From Lutraria lutraria (taxonomy: Eukaryota; Mollusca; Bivalvia; Venerida; Mactridae), in assembly GCA_964023205.1 (NCBI GenBank), contig OZ026833.1, positions 2,510,176 through 2,574,175 of the forward strand: DNA of 64,000 nt. Reading direction: 5' to 3'. The notes beneath the pieces were generated by a model, which searched no databases, was not told the origin of the DNA, and saw only the letters and a list, made by a program, of their open reading frames with translations. Positions 36,521-50,250 of the stretch are shown piece by piece (the stretch's first letter is position 1; each line of letters starts with the position of its first letter). The position numbers were made by a program, and so were the translations under genes.

Positions 36521-38059
36521 CTAAAGTACAGACACGCAACCGCTATTGTGGTGACTATGTCGAGCTCACTGCAGGCGGGCTCCACAAAAAACACGAAAAT
36601 AAATGAAAATACAGTATACACATTTTGTAGTATGTTTTTAGTATGTAGTTCATAAGACATAAGTACAATGTTCTGTAAAGTTTTTTGTAAGTTATTCAGC
36701 AAGTAACACATGAGTACTGAATACACAATTTTGAACCAATCAAAAGCATTCTTAGCAGACAACTTAGGATTTCTAAGACCAGTGAGGTTGCCTAGGTGAT
36801 TTAAGTTAAATATAACAATAATTCAAATACATGCATGTGTTTTTAAGGCACAACAACAAAATATATAAGATTTATCTTCCTAAAATGGTGTGATATGTTA
36901 GCTTGTCAAATAGGCACAATAGTAAGTTTCATTATATTAAGTGTCAAATAAATATAAAGATGTTACAAGACACATAGTACCACAAAGTTTCACAACATTA
37001 ATTCATATCTAACTAGAAGTAATAGATCTCAATGTAGATATTTCATTTTACACCCAGCATGTTACAAGCCTCTTGTAAGCACTATCAAAATGTATAAATA
37101 ATGGAACCAGTCTAAACTAATGCTTCTGATTGGTTGATCCTGATAACAGTCATATCAATGACCAATGAGAAAGCTGCATTTTTAGACTGGGCTCCCTTAT
37201 CTAGCACAAATAAATGATGCAGGAAGAATAATGAAAACAATTATACAATTATAGAATTGATAGAAGTATAATTAAAATTTATTTAAGAATTTATGCGTAG
37301 ATGTAAATCATATAATTCTGTAGTAATATAACAGATAAAACTAATGTAACTAACATCTTCAAATAACATTTTTAATATCACAAAATCAAGAATTCGCTCT
37401 GAGTATTTATACTGATTCTTTCTTGAAAATACACCACAGAAATAACATATGTATTCAACATTCACTATCACAGTTATAACAGATAATTACAACATGTTTT
37501 AACCAAACAACTAAAGAAAAAAATGTTCATCCATCCATTCTTTCTTAATTTTTGTTTTGAAATGAAAACAGGCTATATGTTTGATGACATTAGTGAAACA
37601 TCATAAAATATTGTTTCTGACCAATGAATACTAAGGAGACGATTTTAAGAGAAGGGAAGGTGGAAAATTACCATACAAGATTATTAAATCATTACATTTC
37701 ATTTTACAATAAAATTAGGAGACATTGAGCATTCTATTTTCATAATACAGTGCAATCTTTCTAGAACTGTCCTCTCTTGAGCAACAATCTCCCTTCAACA
37801 ACAACATAATTTTGCTTCTCCCAAAGGGTCTTGCTTGGAAGTCACAGCAATGTGATGAAAACATTGAATATAAAGTAAAATCACAGTCACACTATGGCAA
37901 GTTAGATACTATTGTACAACACAAGGAAAATCCATAACTATAGAACCAGCCACTAGTTAAGCAAAATTAAAATAATGGAATACATTTGTAATATGTTGCA
38001 TTATTTACAAAGCTGTCAAGTCTATTATCCTGAAAAACTTGGATGAGAATAGAAGACCA
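36521..38059. other. Intergenic, no gene seen
   Basis: Includes an inverted-repeat element around 37104-37195 (GGAACCAGTCTAAA against TTTAGACTGGGCTCC) and a partial copy (37750-37850) of a family also found at 53318-53490 and 57940-58110 (CTGTCCTCTCTTGAGCAACAA). Open frames on the minus strand here have no recognisable domains. Confidence 0.4.
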
Positions 38060-38340
38060 TGGAAGATAAGATCTACTTGTCGGCTTACATTTTTTTTTAT
38101 ATTTGGGTTTAAAGTTGTTTTTCAACAATTTTTCAGTTATATGTCAGCCAATTCACCTAACAAGTTTTCCTGGATGGTATTTGAACCAGTACTAACTTTC
38201 CCTTCTAGAAGGAACCGCCAACTTGACATAGTTATCAAATTTTCATGAAAGGATATGACCTGTCGTGACCGGGAATCAAACCCAATTTGCCAGTTTATAA
38301 ATCTAGCGCACTAACAACTGGACCACGACTGCGGCTCTCT
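38060..38340 (-). mobile_element. tRNA-derived SINE
   Basis: On the minus strand the head reads like a tRNA. Box A is TGGTCCAGTTG (38325-38315) and box B is GGTTTGATTCC (38282-38272), about 33 bases apart, flanked by GCCGCAGTCG and CGGTCACGAC. A roughly 200-base non-tRNA body follows. The 'tRNA' does not fold into a convincing cloverleaf with a clear anticodon arm, and the attached body marks it as a SINE rather than a tRNA gene. Exact ends and target duplications were not determined. Confidence 0.6.
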
Positions 38341-39122
38341 CTAGCATTTCTATACAGCAAGTGAATATAATATACCCACATAAACAAATATCTATAAATG
38401 ATATATAACTGAACAAAATCTAAAGACATCTACTCATATATATTTGTAAAAGAAGACAAATTATCAGTCATAAAACATACTCGTTGTACAATATTAGCAT
38501 AATCAAAATGACCATTGTCATCTTTCATGCCCCATTTATCTATTAGGAAGACTTGATCAATAAATTACTACTCAATTCACATCAGATTACATCCAAGTAT
38601 CCAAAACTCGGACATATCAGGAGGTACCTTCAATTTCAACCCTTTACTAAAGCATCTTAATCAGATTACATCAAAACACACACAATTATGCTTGAATCAT
38701 TATTTTCTCATTCTTTGACCCTGAAGCGACCTTTTACACTTAACACAAATATATCAAGTCTCATATTCAGGTTCTAACTATAATACTGTCATGGAAACCT
38801 AGTAATATCATCTAAAACTCATTACATATGGAAGTGTAATTTCATACTGGTTTTAAATCACAAGCATAAATACAAAGCAATTCTTACTAAAGAATACATA
38901 CTTTGTTTACCCAGTAATTTGGCCATTACTTTAGTCCAATTGGAGATAGTTTTCAGAGATTCAGGGGGAAATAGCAGAAAAACTGAATATTGAAAGAAAA
39001 CTAATATGCCAAATTATTTTTATAACTGGACAAATAATTTTTTTAAATGGCTTATATTGATTATAATAGAATTTTGTCATATTGCACAATTGAGATTATA
39101 AATACATAATGTTAACATTATA
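38341..39122. other. 3' flank of the SH3 gene, no gene seen
   Basis: AT-rich, and probably contains the 3'UTR of the minus-strand SH3 gene. No clean minus-strand AATAAA was found close to its stop codon. Confidence 0.35.
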
Positions 39123-42100
39123 TTAAGAAGTTTCGACAAATGCTGCAGGAAATATTCCTGTACAACCATTAATGATGCCCCATCTCCAGTCCTCAGCTCC
39201 TTCTACAGGCCCCTGTACGATAAATCTGTCACCAGCAGAAAATGTAAGTTCATTATCTGCTTCACCTTGAAAGTCATACAGAGCCACTCCATACACATCT
39301 TCAACTTTGTTAGTGGTTGCCATGGTAACATCAGTTTCTGTAGGTATATATAAACATACACCCGGATATAGTTTTTATACAATGCGTATTCATTTTAAGA
39401 AGTAATCATTTAGAAAGAAAATAGATAAATGGAATTGAGAGTAAAATTACCTTGAACTTAGGGTCAAAGGTCAATGCCAAATATTATGGGGTGGATACCT
39501 TTATGAACTGGGAACTACTTACATTCCAAGTCTAAAGTCTACTGAAGATGGAAGTTTTCAAGAATAAAGAGGCGGGCCACAAGGTTATAAAACTGGAGAT
39601 AGGACTATGAGTTCAATTTGCATATCTTGTCTTTTACTATATCAAGTCAAATATGATCAGACTACAATAATATTATTGACACAATAGTCTGAAAGCGTAA
39701 TTGACATGAATATGTATTTAAACATTAATTAGTTCTATCGTTTCCACCATAATACTTTAAGTATGGCATTGAGATTTCAGCTCGGAGACTGTTCTCAAGT
39801 TTTATTACCTCTGGGCCTGTCGTCATTCTATACAAATCAGCCTTACTCAAATTTCTTATGTCTAAATCTAAACTGAAACACTAACTTGTCACATCAACCT
39901 TGACCTCCACAAAGGCAGCAGGAAACATTCCAACATGTCCGTTTAATTTGCCTTTTAACCACTCATCACTAATTCTCTCAACAATCTCAATTCTGTCCCC
40001 TTCAAAGAAATCTAAATCTTCAGCAGACTGTCCAGGATAATCATAGACTGCTATACAATATGGAAGCTCAGTAGATTGCGGGGTATTTCCTGATGAACCC
40101 ACAGGCTAAAGAAAAACCAAAAACTATATCAGCATGCAATCAGGTAATAATGAAATAATTAAATTGAGACATATCAAAATCAGGTTATATTGAAATCTGG
40201 AAATAATAAGACCATGACATAGTGGAAATCAGGCATAAAATAAGGAAATAAAGTAACTGGGAATTTAGAAGCAATGAAACAAGAAATAATAAAATCAGGA
40301 ATAATGACATCAGGAATAACTGAAGCAGGAAATAATGAAATAAAAAAAAGCTGATTCATTTGTTACATTATTCAATCAAATATAATCATGAAAACTATGA
40401 AATCCGAAAAGACTGATATATTCATTTTCTGTCTCAATCAATACAGTCTTATACATAAGGAGTAAAAAAACACTTGTATTACAGGATGATTTTAGTTTCA
40501 TGAGAATGTTTCAAGTTGAAGCTGAACCTGAATGAATATAATCAATCACTTGTTGACTTTATGTTTCCTACTTCAAGTTTGTTCTTTACTTTCAACTCCT
40601 GAGAGATTATATTTAATGATCTAAAAAAGTACAGCCTTACTGTGGATTTTGTGGCACTAGGAGTTTCAGTATCATCCCACATCGCTAAGGAAGCTGTTAA
40701 CATGTCTTCATGCTTAGTTACCACAGAGTTATCCTTCTTAACTTCAGAAGAATTTTCCAAGGGAGGTAATCCTCGTGGAACATGATCAATAAATTGAATA
40801 GGAAATTGACCCTTTCTGTTCCCTATTTCTCCATACAACCATTCTTCATTCACAACATGAGTCACCTTGATCACCTCTCCAGCCTGTTAAAAAATTGTTG
40901 ATATAATCTACAAACGTTAGGATTAAACTGGAAGTGTTGCTACATAATATTAAAGCGAAATTAATATACATTCAAAAAAATGTTTAAGACTATTATTTTG
41001 TTCTTTCCATCAAATTATCAATAAGATTTTCATGAAGAGCATTTACTGGATCAGATTCATGCAACTGAATTTCTACCATTTTAACAGCCACAAATCCTGC
41101 GTTGAAAAATAAATAAATATGTATATCTGTACAAAGATCATATACCACATAGATACAGTATAAATAATAAAAGTTAAATAAGATTTTAACATAACAAAAG
41201 AGCTGCAAGTGGTGCTAATGTTCGTCTGTTCACTGCCTCAGTGAGTTCTATCCACCTATGTAGTTTTATGTTGCTACCTCTTATAGTTTCTGAGTTATGA
41301 GCTACATTAAAGTTTTCGTACAGATTCAGATGATTCAGTAATCACAATAGCTTGACATATTCTTCGAAAATAGCCGAGCTAACAAGAGAACACCTCATGG
41401 TAACAAACCTGAAATATAAGATCTCCTGCCTCCCCGTCAAAGTCAAACAAAGCCTTCACCATACTGCTAGAATCCGTATCATCCACCTCAGGAAGATCCT
41501 CTATCACTTCGACAAAGGACAAGGGAAACAATCCTGTGTGACCATTTATCTCCCCTTTTCTCCATTCTAATCCAACCCTTTCAACTAATTTGATCACATC
41601 ACCTTCTTCAAATACTAGATCATCCAGTCCTTCCCCATCAAAATCAAATCTAGCCCGACATCTAGGACCTTTACCAATGTTATCAGGTTTATCTGTACCA
41701 ACATCATCAAATAGATCAGCAGAGTCCTCAGAGGATACATCATCATCTAATTTCTACAAGATTTGAAGTATAAAAATATTTTACATACTGTGATACATGT
41801 ACATGCACTTGAGAGATAATTTCATGAGGATAATCAAAGTCTTATGTATCAAAAATAGTATATTTGTCTGTTTTTTAAGTCATAATAAATGACGACCAAG
41901 AAGACTATAAGTCACAATGTAAATGACATTAACTGTACATAAAATTACATAAACTAAATGTAATATCATATGAACTAAATGTAATTTTACATAAAATAAA
42001 TGTAATTTTACATAAACTGACAAATGTAATATCACATAAACTAAATGTAATTTTACGTAAACTAAACTTAACTAATCTTTTTAGAAGTGAGTATGGTAAA

Positions 42101-45100
42101 TTACACATCAGGAAAGAAAATAGAAATTCAGGCAGATCATTTTCAATCAGGAGGACACAATGGTGTCCAGTCACATGGTCAATTTATCATGACTATTTCA
42201 GAAATGAATAAAAAAATGATATCTTACTTCTCCTGGTAGTGGCATTTTTACTTTAACAAAATTTCTTGGAAACATGCCTTCTTTTTCACCTATTTTTCCA
42301 ACCATCCATTCAGCATCAATACTTTGTACCAAAACGATCACTTCGCCGGTCTGTAAAATAAAGAAAATAGTGCCGGTACACAGTAAAGACAATATCTGCA
42401 TGTACACAAATTCCTTCTACATCCAGCTGTAAAAACTAAGAAATCATAAATCCATTAATTGCTAATTATTTGCTAATGAGTGAAAATTGAAAATCTTGAA
42501 AAATATGGAAACCTAAACTAGTTACCATTTGAGATAATTACTTGTCCTGGCCAGACAAGCAAAAATTGAACAGGATGGGAAAGAGTCCGAAATTCAACCA
42601 CATGCTTGAAATAAGTTGAAAACTTTCATTAATAATTATAGTACCGGATACTTTATTAAAAAAATTTTTTTTGTTAAATTACATCCACACAAATGAAGAA
42701 AATTTATTGACAGATATAACAAAGAAATTCTTCTTTCCTAAACAGTTCTTAAAATTGTACAATAATCATATCGATGATAATCGTTTTTCAATCTCAATGG
42801 TACCTTGAAACTTATGTCCTCGGCATGTTGCCCAGTGAAGTCATGTAAAGCTATTCCATGTGGTACTTGCATCATGTGATGATACAGTGGATGTCCAGGT
42901 CCTGGTCGCCGTGGTAACCGTGGTAAATGCGACCTACGACCAGGAGACTGTTGAGGAGATTGTTGCTTTGGAGGCTGATTCCTGTATAGAAAAATGTGCA
43001 TCATTATTTAACATTCATCTGTATGTAGATATTAGTCAAGCAAACCCTAATAACATAAATGTTCAGGTTATTATCTGCACAATAAGCCCAGCCAGTGTAG
43101 TACATGGCTGCTAATACCACATGAAAGAGAAGCGAGCAAACTACATATTGCAATCACAGTTTGACAGAACATTATTACATCCAAAGTTTTGTCTGCCACC
43201 TCTTACTAATACTACATTAATATATGTGCAGCTATCAGTTGCTTGTGCTGAAAGTTCTAAATACTTTTTGTTAAATTGTTTAACTTAGGCCATTAATAAA
43301 AAGTGATAGTTTGCATTCAAAATCCTCAGACCCCAAAAATAATTTTGACTAAAACTTTTTTTTCACTAAAAATAGCATTCTAACATGTATTTTGGGTTCA
43401 ACACAAAAATAAGTTGTAAGGAAAAAACCAACCTACTGGAAATTTTCTGAGTAGGGTTACTGCAAACAAACATTTTTTGGCCCCACCCATTGTTCAAATA
43501 CTGTATCACATGACCATAAACTAATTTATAAGGATGACCTTAACAAATACATCAAAAATACATACTGTTTAACAGGCACAGACATAGGTCTCTGGGGCCG
43601 AGCTTCTGGTTTAGGAGGTCGAAGTTTAACATCTGTACCTTCATCTAGAAATAATGAAAAATAAAACTACAGTCAAACCTGTGAACAAAGGCTATCCATG
43701 GGAAATACATAACACATAATGCACGTGGCCTTTATTGACAAGTGACCTTTGTTTGGAGGTCATTTTGTTCTAAAAAATAAATGACTGGCCTTTATTCACA
43801 AGGTGGCCTTAATCAGAGGTGGCTACAAACACAGGTTTGACTGTACACATAATTAAGCTTGATAGAATACCAAGACAACATCAATATTATCTCCCTTTGT
43901 TCACAGGTTTTTCTGTACTTGCAAACTTGGTCACAGTCTGTTTTCAACTAGCAGAATTTTCCACGACAATGCACACATCAAAGTGACTTTTACCATATAG
44001 GATCTTTGTTCATACCTCGCAAAAATTTCCTACAGAACAAAATTATTAAACAACCTGACTAAATCAAGTTTAACCATATACCTTTCTCGGGAGAATCACT
44101 TATAGAAGACTTTCTTGGTGGGGGTGGGCCACCTGGACGTGGTGGCTTTTTTGTATTATCTTCATTTGAAGTTCTTCTCACAGATACAGGTGATTCTCTC
44201 CTTGATTTTGGTGAAGGCCCAGCTGTAAGTTAACAAAATCTTTATCATATCAGCATGTAAAATACTTGTGTGTTGTTACTACATGTACACCAGCAAATAA
44301 ATTAATACAGTAAATCTTATCACTACTAAAACTTTGCAAATGTATTTGAAGATATTTTTACCAGTGCATCAGAATCAGATAACTAGAGCACTGCAAGCTG
44401 TGCAAAAGCTTGCTTGTTCACTGCCTCAGTGAGATCTATCCACCTATGAAGTTTCATGTTACTATCTCTTATAGTTTCTGAGTTATCAGCTACATTAAAG
44501 TTTTTGCACAGATGCAGTAACCACAATAGCTTGACTTTTTCTATGAAAATTTAATGGCATGTACATTCATTACAAAAATAATGAGAATTAACTGTAAAAT
44601 AATAAACAGACCTGCAGGACGATCAGGTTTCTCTTGTGCCATCACAAATTCTTCATCATCTGAAGTAGAAGATTCTTCTTGCTTGGGGGAAGACTTAGGC
44701 GGTGGTGGTCTTCTCATTGGCTTCGCTGGACCTACATCACTTAAGTTTGGTAAAACAGCTACTCCTATAGGTATGTGAGGTCTAGGAGGCTTATCAGCAT
44801 CATTGCCCTGCTGCAGTGGTTTATTCGGAGATCTAATCTGAGGTCTCAGGGAATGACTAGAACTTTCAGAATTGCCTGGAAGCACTCTTGGATTAGAGAC
44901 AGGGGGTGGAGGGCGCGACACAGGTGGAATCATCATTGAAGCAGGTCTGCTTCTACTAGCAGGCCTTGGTACTGGCTTAGGACTTACTGCTTCTTCATTC
45001 ACATTTTCATCAGATTTAGCCATGCTGTCATTATCACCTTTTGCTAATAACTGTTTTTCTTCGTTTTCAACAGCTTTATGAATGTCATACATTGATACAG

Positions 45101-48100
45101 GTCTTTTTTTAGGTAACGGAGGCTGGTGTCTCATGTTTGAACTTATGGCACTATCATCAATACTCAGCTTATTTTCCACAGGATCAATATTTTGGTTAAC
45201 ATTTTCAACACTACCAGAATGTGTAGATTTTGATGGTCGAATGATTGTTGGTCTTTTAACCATTGATGGCTTCTGAACAATATTTGTATTACCTACATCA
45301 GAACTAACAGCATCAGATGACTTTGTTACATTATTACTACCTTCATCAGCCATTTTGGGCATAGCACTTTGATTTCCAGATGAAACAGGTTTCGGAGAAA
45401 TTGATGGCTTAGTGGCAACTTGGGGTTTTGGAAGAACGGATGGTTTGGGTTTTATTGGTGGTGGTGGAGCACCAGTAGACAGAGGTCTAGCATTCATTGA
45501 GACATTCGGCTTACTGCCAGCAGAAGAGCCTGTTTTGTCAGATTCATTACTACTATCCTGAGTAGTTGATTTCAATTTTTTCCTTAAAAACTCTGGTACC
45601 ACTTTATTTTCTTCCTCAGGGCTGTCAAATGATAGCAAGTCTTTCTTTTTTGAGTCCATATTTGTTTCATTCCCTTCTTCAGTATCATAAAGTCTTGGTG
45701 GAAGTTGTGGAGTAGCTTTCACAATGACTTCTTTGTTGGAGTCAGCATCAGACTTCTTAGGTCTAATTATTGTCGGTCTTTTTGGTTTTTCTATCACAGC
45801 ATAAAAATCACTTTCTTTATCATTACTCTTTACATCCCCTCCAGAAAGTACATTCTGATTATTGTCATTTTGGATTTCATTAGAATTTGATTCATTAGAA
45901 ATGGATGAGGAAGGCACTGATGGCTTTTGTTTTGATGTTGGACTGCGAGACAATGGCGGAGGGCCACCAACAGGTCGTGGTGGTAGTGTTTTCTCTGGCT
46001 GCTCTGAATTAGATTCTGCAGCATGAAAAGGTGTCAAACTTTGTTGTTGATCTTTTGGTCTACCAGGCACAGGTGGAGGAACCCTAGGAGATTCAGATGA
46101 TAAAGGAGCAGAGGGTCTGATCACAGTAGGTCGAGGCACAGGTGGAGGAACCCTCGGAGGTTCAGATGATAGAGGAGCAGAGGGTCTGATCACTGTAGGT
46201 CGAGGAACAGGTGGAGGAGGACCCCTCAACTTGGTATCTGGAATTCTTACAGGAGAACTAGTATCAGAGTTTTCTTCATTTTCTTCCTTGTTTGTGTCAA
46301 TTTCAGGACTAATAACTGATTTAGATCCTGAGTTCCTTGGGACTGGAGGAGGGGCACCACGTGGGATTGGCCTAGGATTTGGAGGTGGAGCATGATTAAC
46401 AGCGCTAGGCGGAGAATTACCATTCACATTTACGTCAGTTTTTTCCACACCTTGTACAGATTTCTCTGTTTTCTCGACTCCATGATCAACAGTACTTTCT
46501 CTGAATCCAACTTCACTCATAGGCCGAGCACTAACAATTGTTATTTGAGGTCTCCTGTAAAATGTAAACTTTTGAAACTCATTGTGGTATATCATAGTGC
46601 TATATAAACTGCAGCAAACACAGAGATTTTAAGAGAATAATAAATTTATGTTATTAACCTACTTGCAAATTCAATTATGACCTTTTCCTACAATAGATAT
46701 CCATTTCTTAAAAACTTGAAATTGACCAAGGAACAGTTTGAGAGTATTGCTAATCTGACATTACATTAATTATCCCATTTCTCACGTCCAAAATGTGATG
46801 GTGAAGAGCAACAAAACTTTTGACTAAAAAAAATAATGAAGGTTCCACATGTAAAATTGTAACAATTCAGATTCAACTTACTTTCTCACTGAGTTATTTC
46901 CATCAGAAGGCTTAGAGAATGAACTAACAACAGACTGAGGTCGAGCAGTACTAATTGGTCTTGGAGGTGGCGGTAGTGTCTGAGGTTTAGATGAAGGCTC
47001 TGAAATTATTTTTCAAAATAATAATAAATAGATATAAATATGAGCCTGAGAAATACTGCAAAAATGGAACTCAAAATCTCATTCTCTACAAATGTGTTTT
47101 GAACAAAAAAAAAGTTGATCTAGTATTCAAACACCAATACTGATGTAGGTCCATTAGGTTTAAACATCTTCTCTCAACAATTACACATTGCTCATAACTT
47201 TTAGTATAAAGAACAAATCATATTATGGTTTCATTGTATGGTAAGAATTAAGATAACATACCTGGAGGCCTGTTTGGTGGGGGTGGCTGTGGTCTGTTAC
47301 CTGGTACTGGAGGGGGTGGCTGTGGCCTGTTACCTGGTACTGGTGGAGAAGGCCTAACTGGTACTTCTGGTAGTGATGTTTCTGAAATCATACATCATTA
47401 AAGATATTCTCAATATTGTTTGAATATCTGTATTGGTACAGCCACTTAATATGACTGATCTTGATATTATCACCCGATTTATAAATGTTTATTCCATAAA
47501 TGACAGCATTCAGTAAATTCAAAAACATTGTAATGCAGAACTAACCCATAACGGGATGATAGGATCGCAAATGTTTGTTTTTATCCTTTCATCACGCACA
47601 TTTGAACACCATACATCACTGTGTACATACACTCAGTATGAAGTTGCTCCAAAGAAGGATATTGTACAGTAATTGGAAAAAGAAGTCTATGCACAACATG
47701 ATTGAGTGTGATTATATGGTATTTATAATTATATCCCAAGTGTACTTATTTACCTTGATACACATATTACCGCATATACAAAGTAAAATTCAATATGGCT
47801 GTCAGTGTGTCAAAAAATGTGAACTGTGGAACTGTTGACGTATACAGGTGGCACTGGATAACGATGTAGCTAAATTTAGATCGGAAATTGTACAAAGAAA
47901 AAAAATCACTGCTGTGAATCAAATATTGTAATAATAAATTTATATGTACACATCTCCTTTAGGCCTTACAAATGCCAACAGTCAAATGTTCAAAATCTGT
48001 ACTAATCTAGCACCCACAATCAATAAATACTATTGCAGTCGGCCACCATCTTCCTTGCTGATGACAGATATGTTGACACTGGTAAGTTATGCATGCGTGT

Positions 48101-49602
48101 AAATTACGGACATCTTTAGATGCATCGGTATTCCTTATCCACGATTCCACCAGTAAATGGGGTACTGACTCAATGTTTCCTGATTGCATGCTAGTACTGT
48201 CATGAATTTTAAGCTAGGTAAAGAATTAGACTTGCGTTAATATGTATACAGGTTGTCCCTATTTCTGCCTGCCTAACTCTCTACCAGTCTTAAAATGCAC
48301 GACAGTGCAAGTCTACAATCATACAACCATTTAATCCTCATAAGCAATTCTTCTTCTTGTACATCAACTGATCACATTTCTTAATGTACTGACAGCCATA
48401 TATTGTTTTTTGCTTGATGACCCTAATAACGTTTATCGACCAATCAAATGTGAGATACGTAGTAACGCGGGAAATTACGGCATCAGTACCAACTCCAACC
48501 AATGTACGGACCATCTATCATTTGCAGAAATATCATAACTGTGTTTTAAAAGATAAAATGCATTAAAATGTGACACATTTATATAGCAGTGTTAATTTGA
48601 ATTGAATTCAAATGGCAGTATGACTATGAGTATGAACGATAAATTGACTGAACTGTAAAAATGACATAAATCATCAACGAAAATGTTTGAAAGTCATGGT
48701 ATGCAATGTAAACAAATGCTAGGTGGAAACGAATATGTGGACGCGACACTCATGTGCTAGTCATTGTCATTATAATAGCATCACCACACCACAGTAATAA
48801 GCAAACAAGGAATACATGTTGTAACCAGGATACTAATGATCTAATCCTAAGACAACAGATTTGTTTCATTGTTTAGTTTCATCATTTCATGAGGTGGTAA
48901 ACTTGAATTCTAACAGAGATGACATTAATATGATCTTATCCCCTGCCAGGGCAAATGTGTATTTGTTTTTGGTCACTGCACTTCTCCTAGATGCCATCTA
49001 CTTATGTTTTAAGTTTCTAGTCAATCACTTATTAATAATTAATTTATTATTATACTTTATTATATAGTATTGTACTTACACTTATGCTCTGGACAAAAAT
49101 ATTTGGAATAAAGGGAGATAATTGCAAAACTGGACTATATAGAGTTATAGTTCTTCGTCAATGCACTACTCATAGTTGCCACCTTTCATTAGTAAATTAG
49201 TTCATAATGAATCATATTTCATGTCAATATCTTTAAATACTTTTCAAGTTATGCTCAGGACAAAAAGTTGGTACGCAAGGATGGACAGACAGACAGCCGG
49301 CGGAGATAATAATATTACAGATAATAATTTATAACGATCTGATATAAGAGAAAATGGGAATCTAAATTCACGACATTACAACAATGACAAGGAAATAAAT
49401 GTTCAGCTCAGTCAGATGACATTAGTCAAACTTAGCCATTAAATATTTCGTTTATTCATCAAATTCAACAACAAACACAGAAATGAAGGATACCATAGTT
49501 AGCGTCTTAATGACATCTAAACTTACCCATATTGTTCGATGGGCGAATAATTGTCGGTCTTTTGGGAGGACAGGGAGCTTCTCCTCCCCCGGAGGCTGCC
49601 AT
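39123..49602 (-). CDS. SH3D19: SH3D19-like protein: proline-rich with five SH3 domains
   Basis: Twelve minus-strand exons: 49602-49527, 47381-47262, 46999-46882, 46554-44612, 44222-44082, 43644-43566, 42981-42804, 42350-42228, 41753-41409, 40883-40641, 40105-39886, 39337-39123. All junctions are phase-consistent and total 3801 bases (1266 aa). Residues 1 to about 860 are disordered, rich in PPPPVPRP and PxxP motifs, with repeated RPT(I/V)IRP. The SH3 domains lie at about 865-920 (GIALHDFTGQHAEDI), 958-1013 (ARFDFDGEGLDDL), 1024-1077 (ALFDFDGEAGDL), 1138-1192 (AVYDYPGQSAEDLDFFEGD) and 1208-1264 (ALYDFQGEADNEL). Each keeps the ALYDF and FPxxFV landmarks, though the third is short before its W. 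Vertebrate SH3D19 (Eve-1, EBP) also has five C-terminal SH3 domains and links ADAM proteases and endocytic or cytoskeletal partners. Orthology is inferred from architecture. Intron 1 (47382-49526) shows nothing recognisable. Confidence 0.88.
41215..41380. repeat. CTGCCTCAGTGAG family repeat, copy 1
   Basis: Contains TTCACTGCCTCAGTGAG, ATCCACCTATG and CTCTTATAGTTTCTGAGTTA. Close relatives lie in other introns at 44380-44545 and 62220-62395, all in the same orientation. Confidence 0.75.
43670..43843. mobile_element. CAGTCAAACCTG-family MITE, complete
   Basis: CAGTCAAACCTGTGAACAAA on the left, ACACAGGTTTGACTG on the right, TA on both sides, 174 bases, in an SH3D19 intron. Inner parts TGGCCTTTATTGACAAG and GGCCTTTATTCACAAGG give it an internally symmetrical layout. 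Confidence 0.75.
44380..44545. repeat. CTGCCTCAGTGAG family repeat, copy 2
   Basis: Runs from about GCACTGCAAGC to TTTCTATGAAAA. It matches 41215-41380 and 62220-62395 over TTCACTGCCTCAGTGAG, ATCTATCCACCTATGAAGTT and AACCACAATAGCTTGAC. Confidence 0.75.
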
Positions 49603-50195
49603 TTTGTCTACTAGGGGAAATAACTCTACTGGTATGATACAGACTGGTTCTTAAATAAATAAAGAGTATATTACCCCAAACTAAACGCAGATGCGATTTG
49701 ACACAATTTCAGCGATTTTCCTTACATTTCGAATATATACATGGCATATGAATATTCATTTATTAGATTTAAAAGAAATAAGTGCTGTCAAAACTTTATC
49801 CCGTACCTCTTGTTATTTACAAGGTATATATATGTAGTATAGTTCTTTGGTAAAGTCAAGCACATCTTTTATGTATACTATACTCAATTAAGTTTACCCA
49901 GGCCGTATACTAGAAGCCATACTAATACCTGTACATATCGGTCTACAGTAAGTTAAGAATTATTATGAATTGATAATAAGAAGGCAATTTTACGTAGGAA
50001 AATTCAAAGTTTTGTATTTGTTTTACAAAGGAACACAGACTGAATCTATGTATGTTGTAGTTTAGTGAAAATGTAAATTAAATATGACTGTTTCCAAGGA
50101 CATAAGTTAGTTTATCTTGATCTGCGACCATTATACGCAATTCACTATTCAAGAAAAACAGAAATCTAAATATTTGGTTTATAAATCATTAATGT
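49603..50195. other. Intergenic: 5' flank of the SH3 gene and 3' flank of VWC gene 1
   Basis: Both neighbours are on the minus strand, so this holds the SH3 gene promoter. No clear TATA box; 49545-49610 is richer in GC and CpG than its surroundings. No gene seen. Confidence 0.4.
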
Positions 50196-50201
50196 TTTAT
50201 T
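50196..50201 (-). terminator. Poly(A) signal of VWC gene 1
   Basis: AATAAA on the minus strand about 50 bases past the stop codon of VWC gene 1. Confidence 0.55.
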
Positions 50202-50250
50202 CATCACAACGCAACAAATACTACACAAGAATACACTTTACAAGAGATAT

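Noticed and set aside
38262..38340. A functional tRNA gene
   Set aside because: Box A and B are present but no convincing cloverleaf or anticodon arm, and a long SINE body follows.
44541..44611. C-terminal tail of the large SH3-gene ORF
   Set aside because: A GTCTGT donor at 44611 in the right phase ends the exon; the frame beyond it is intron.
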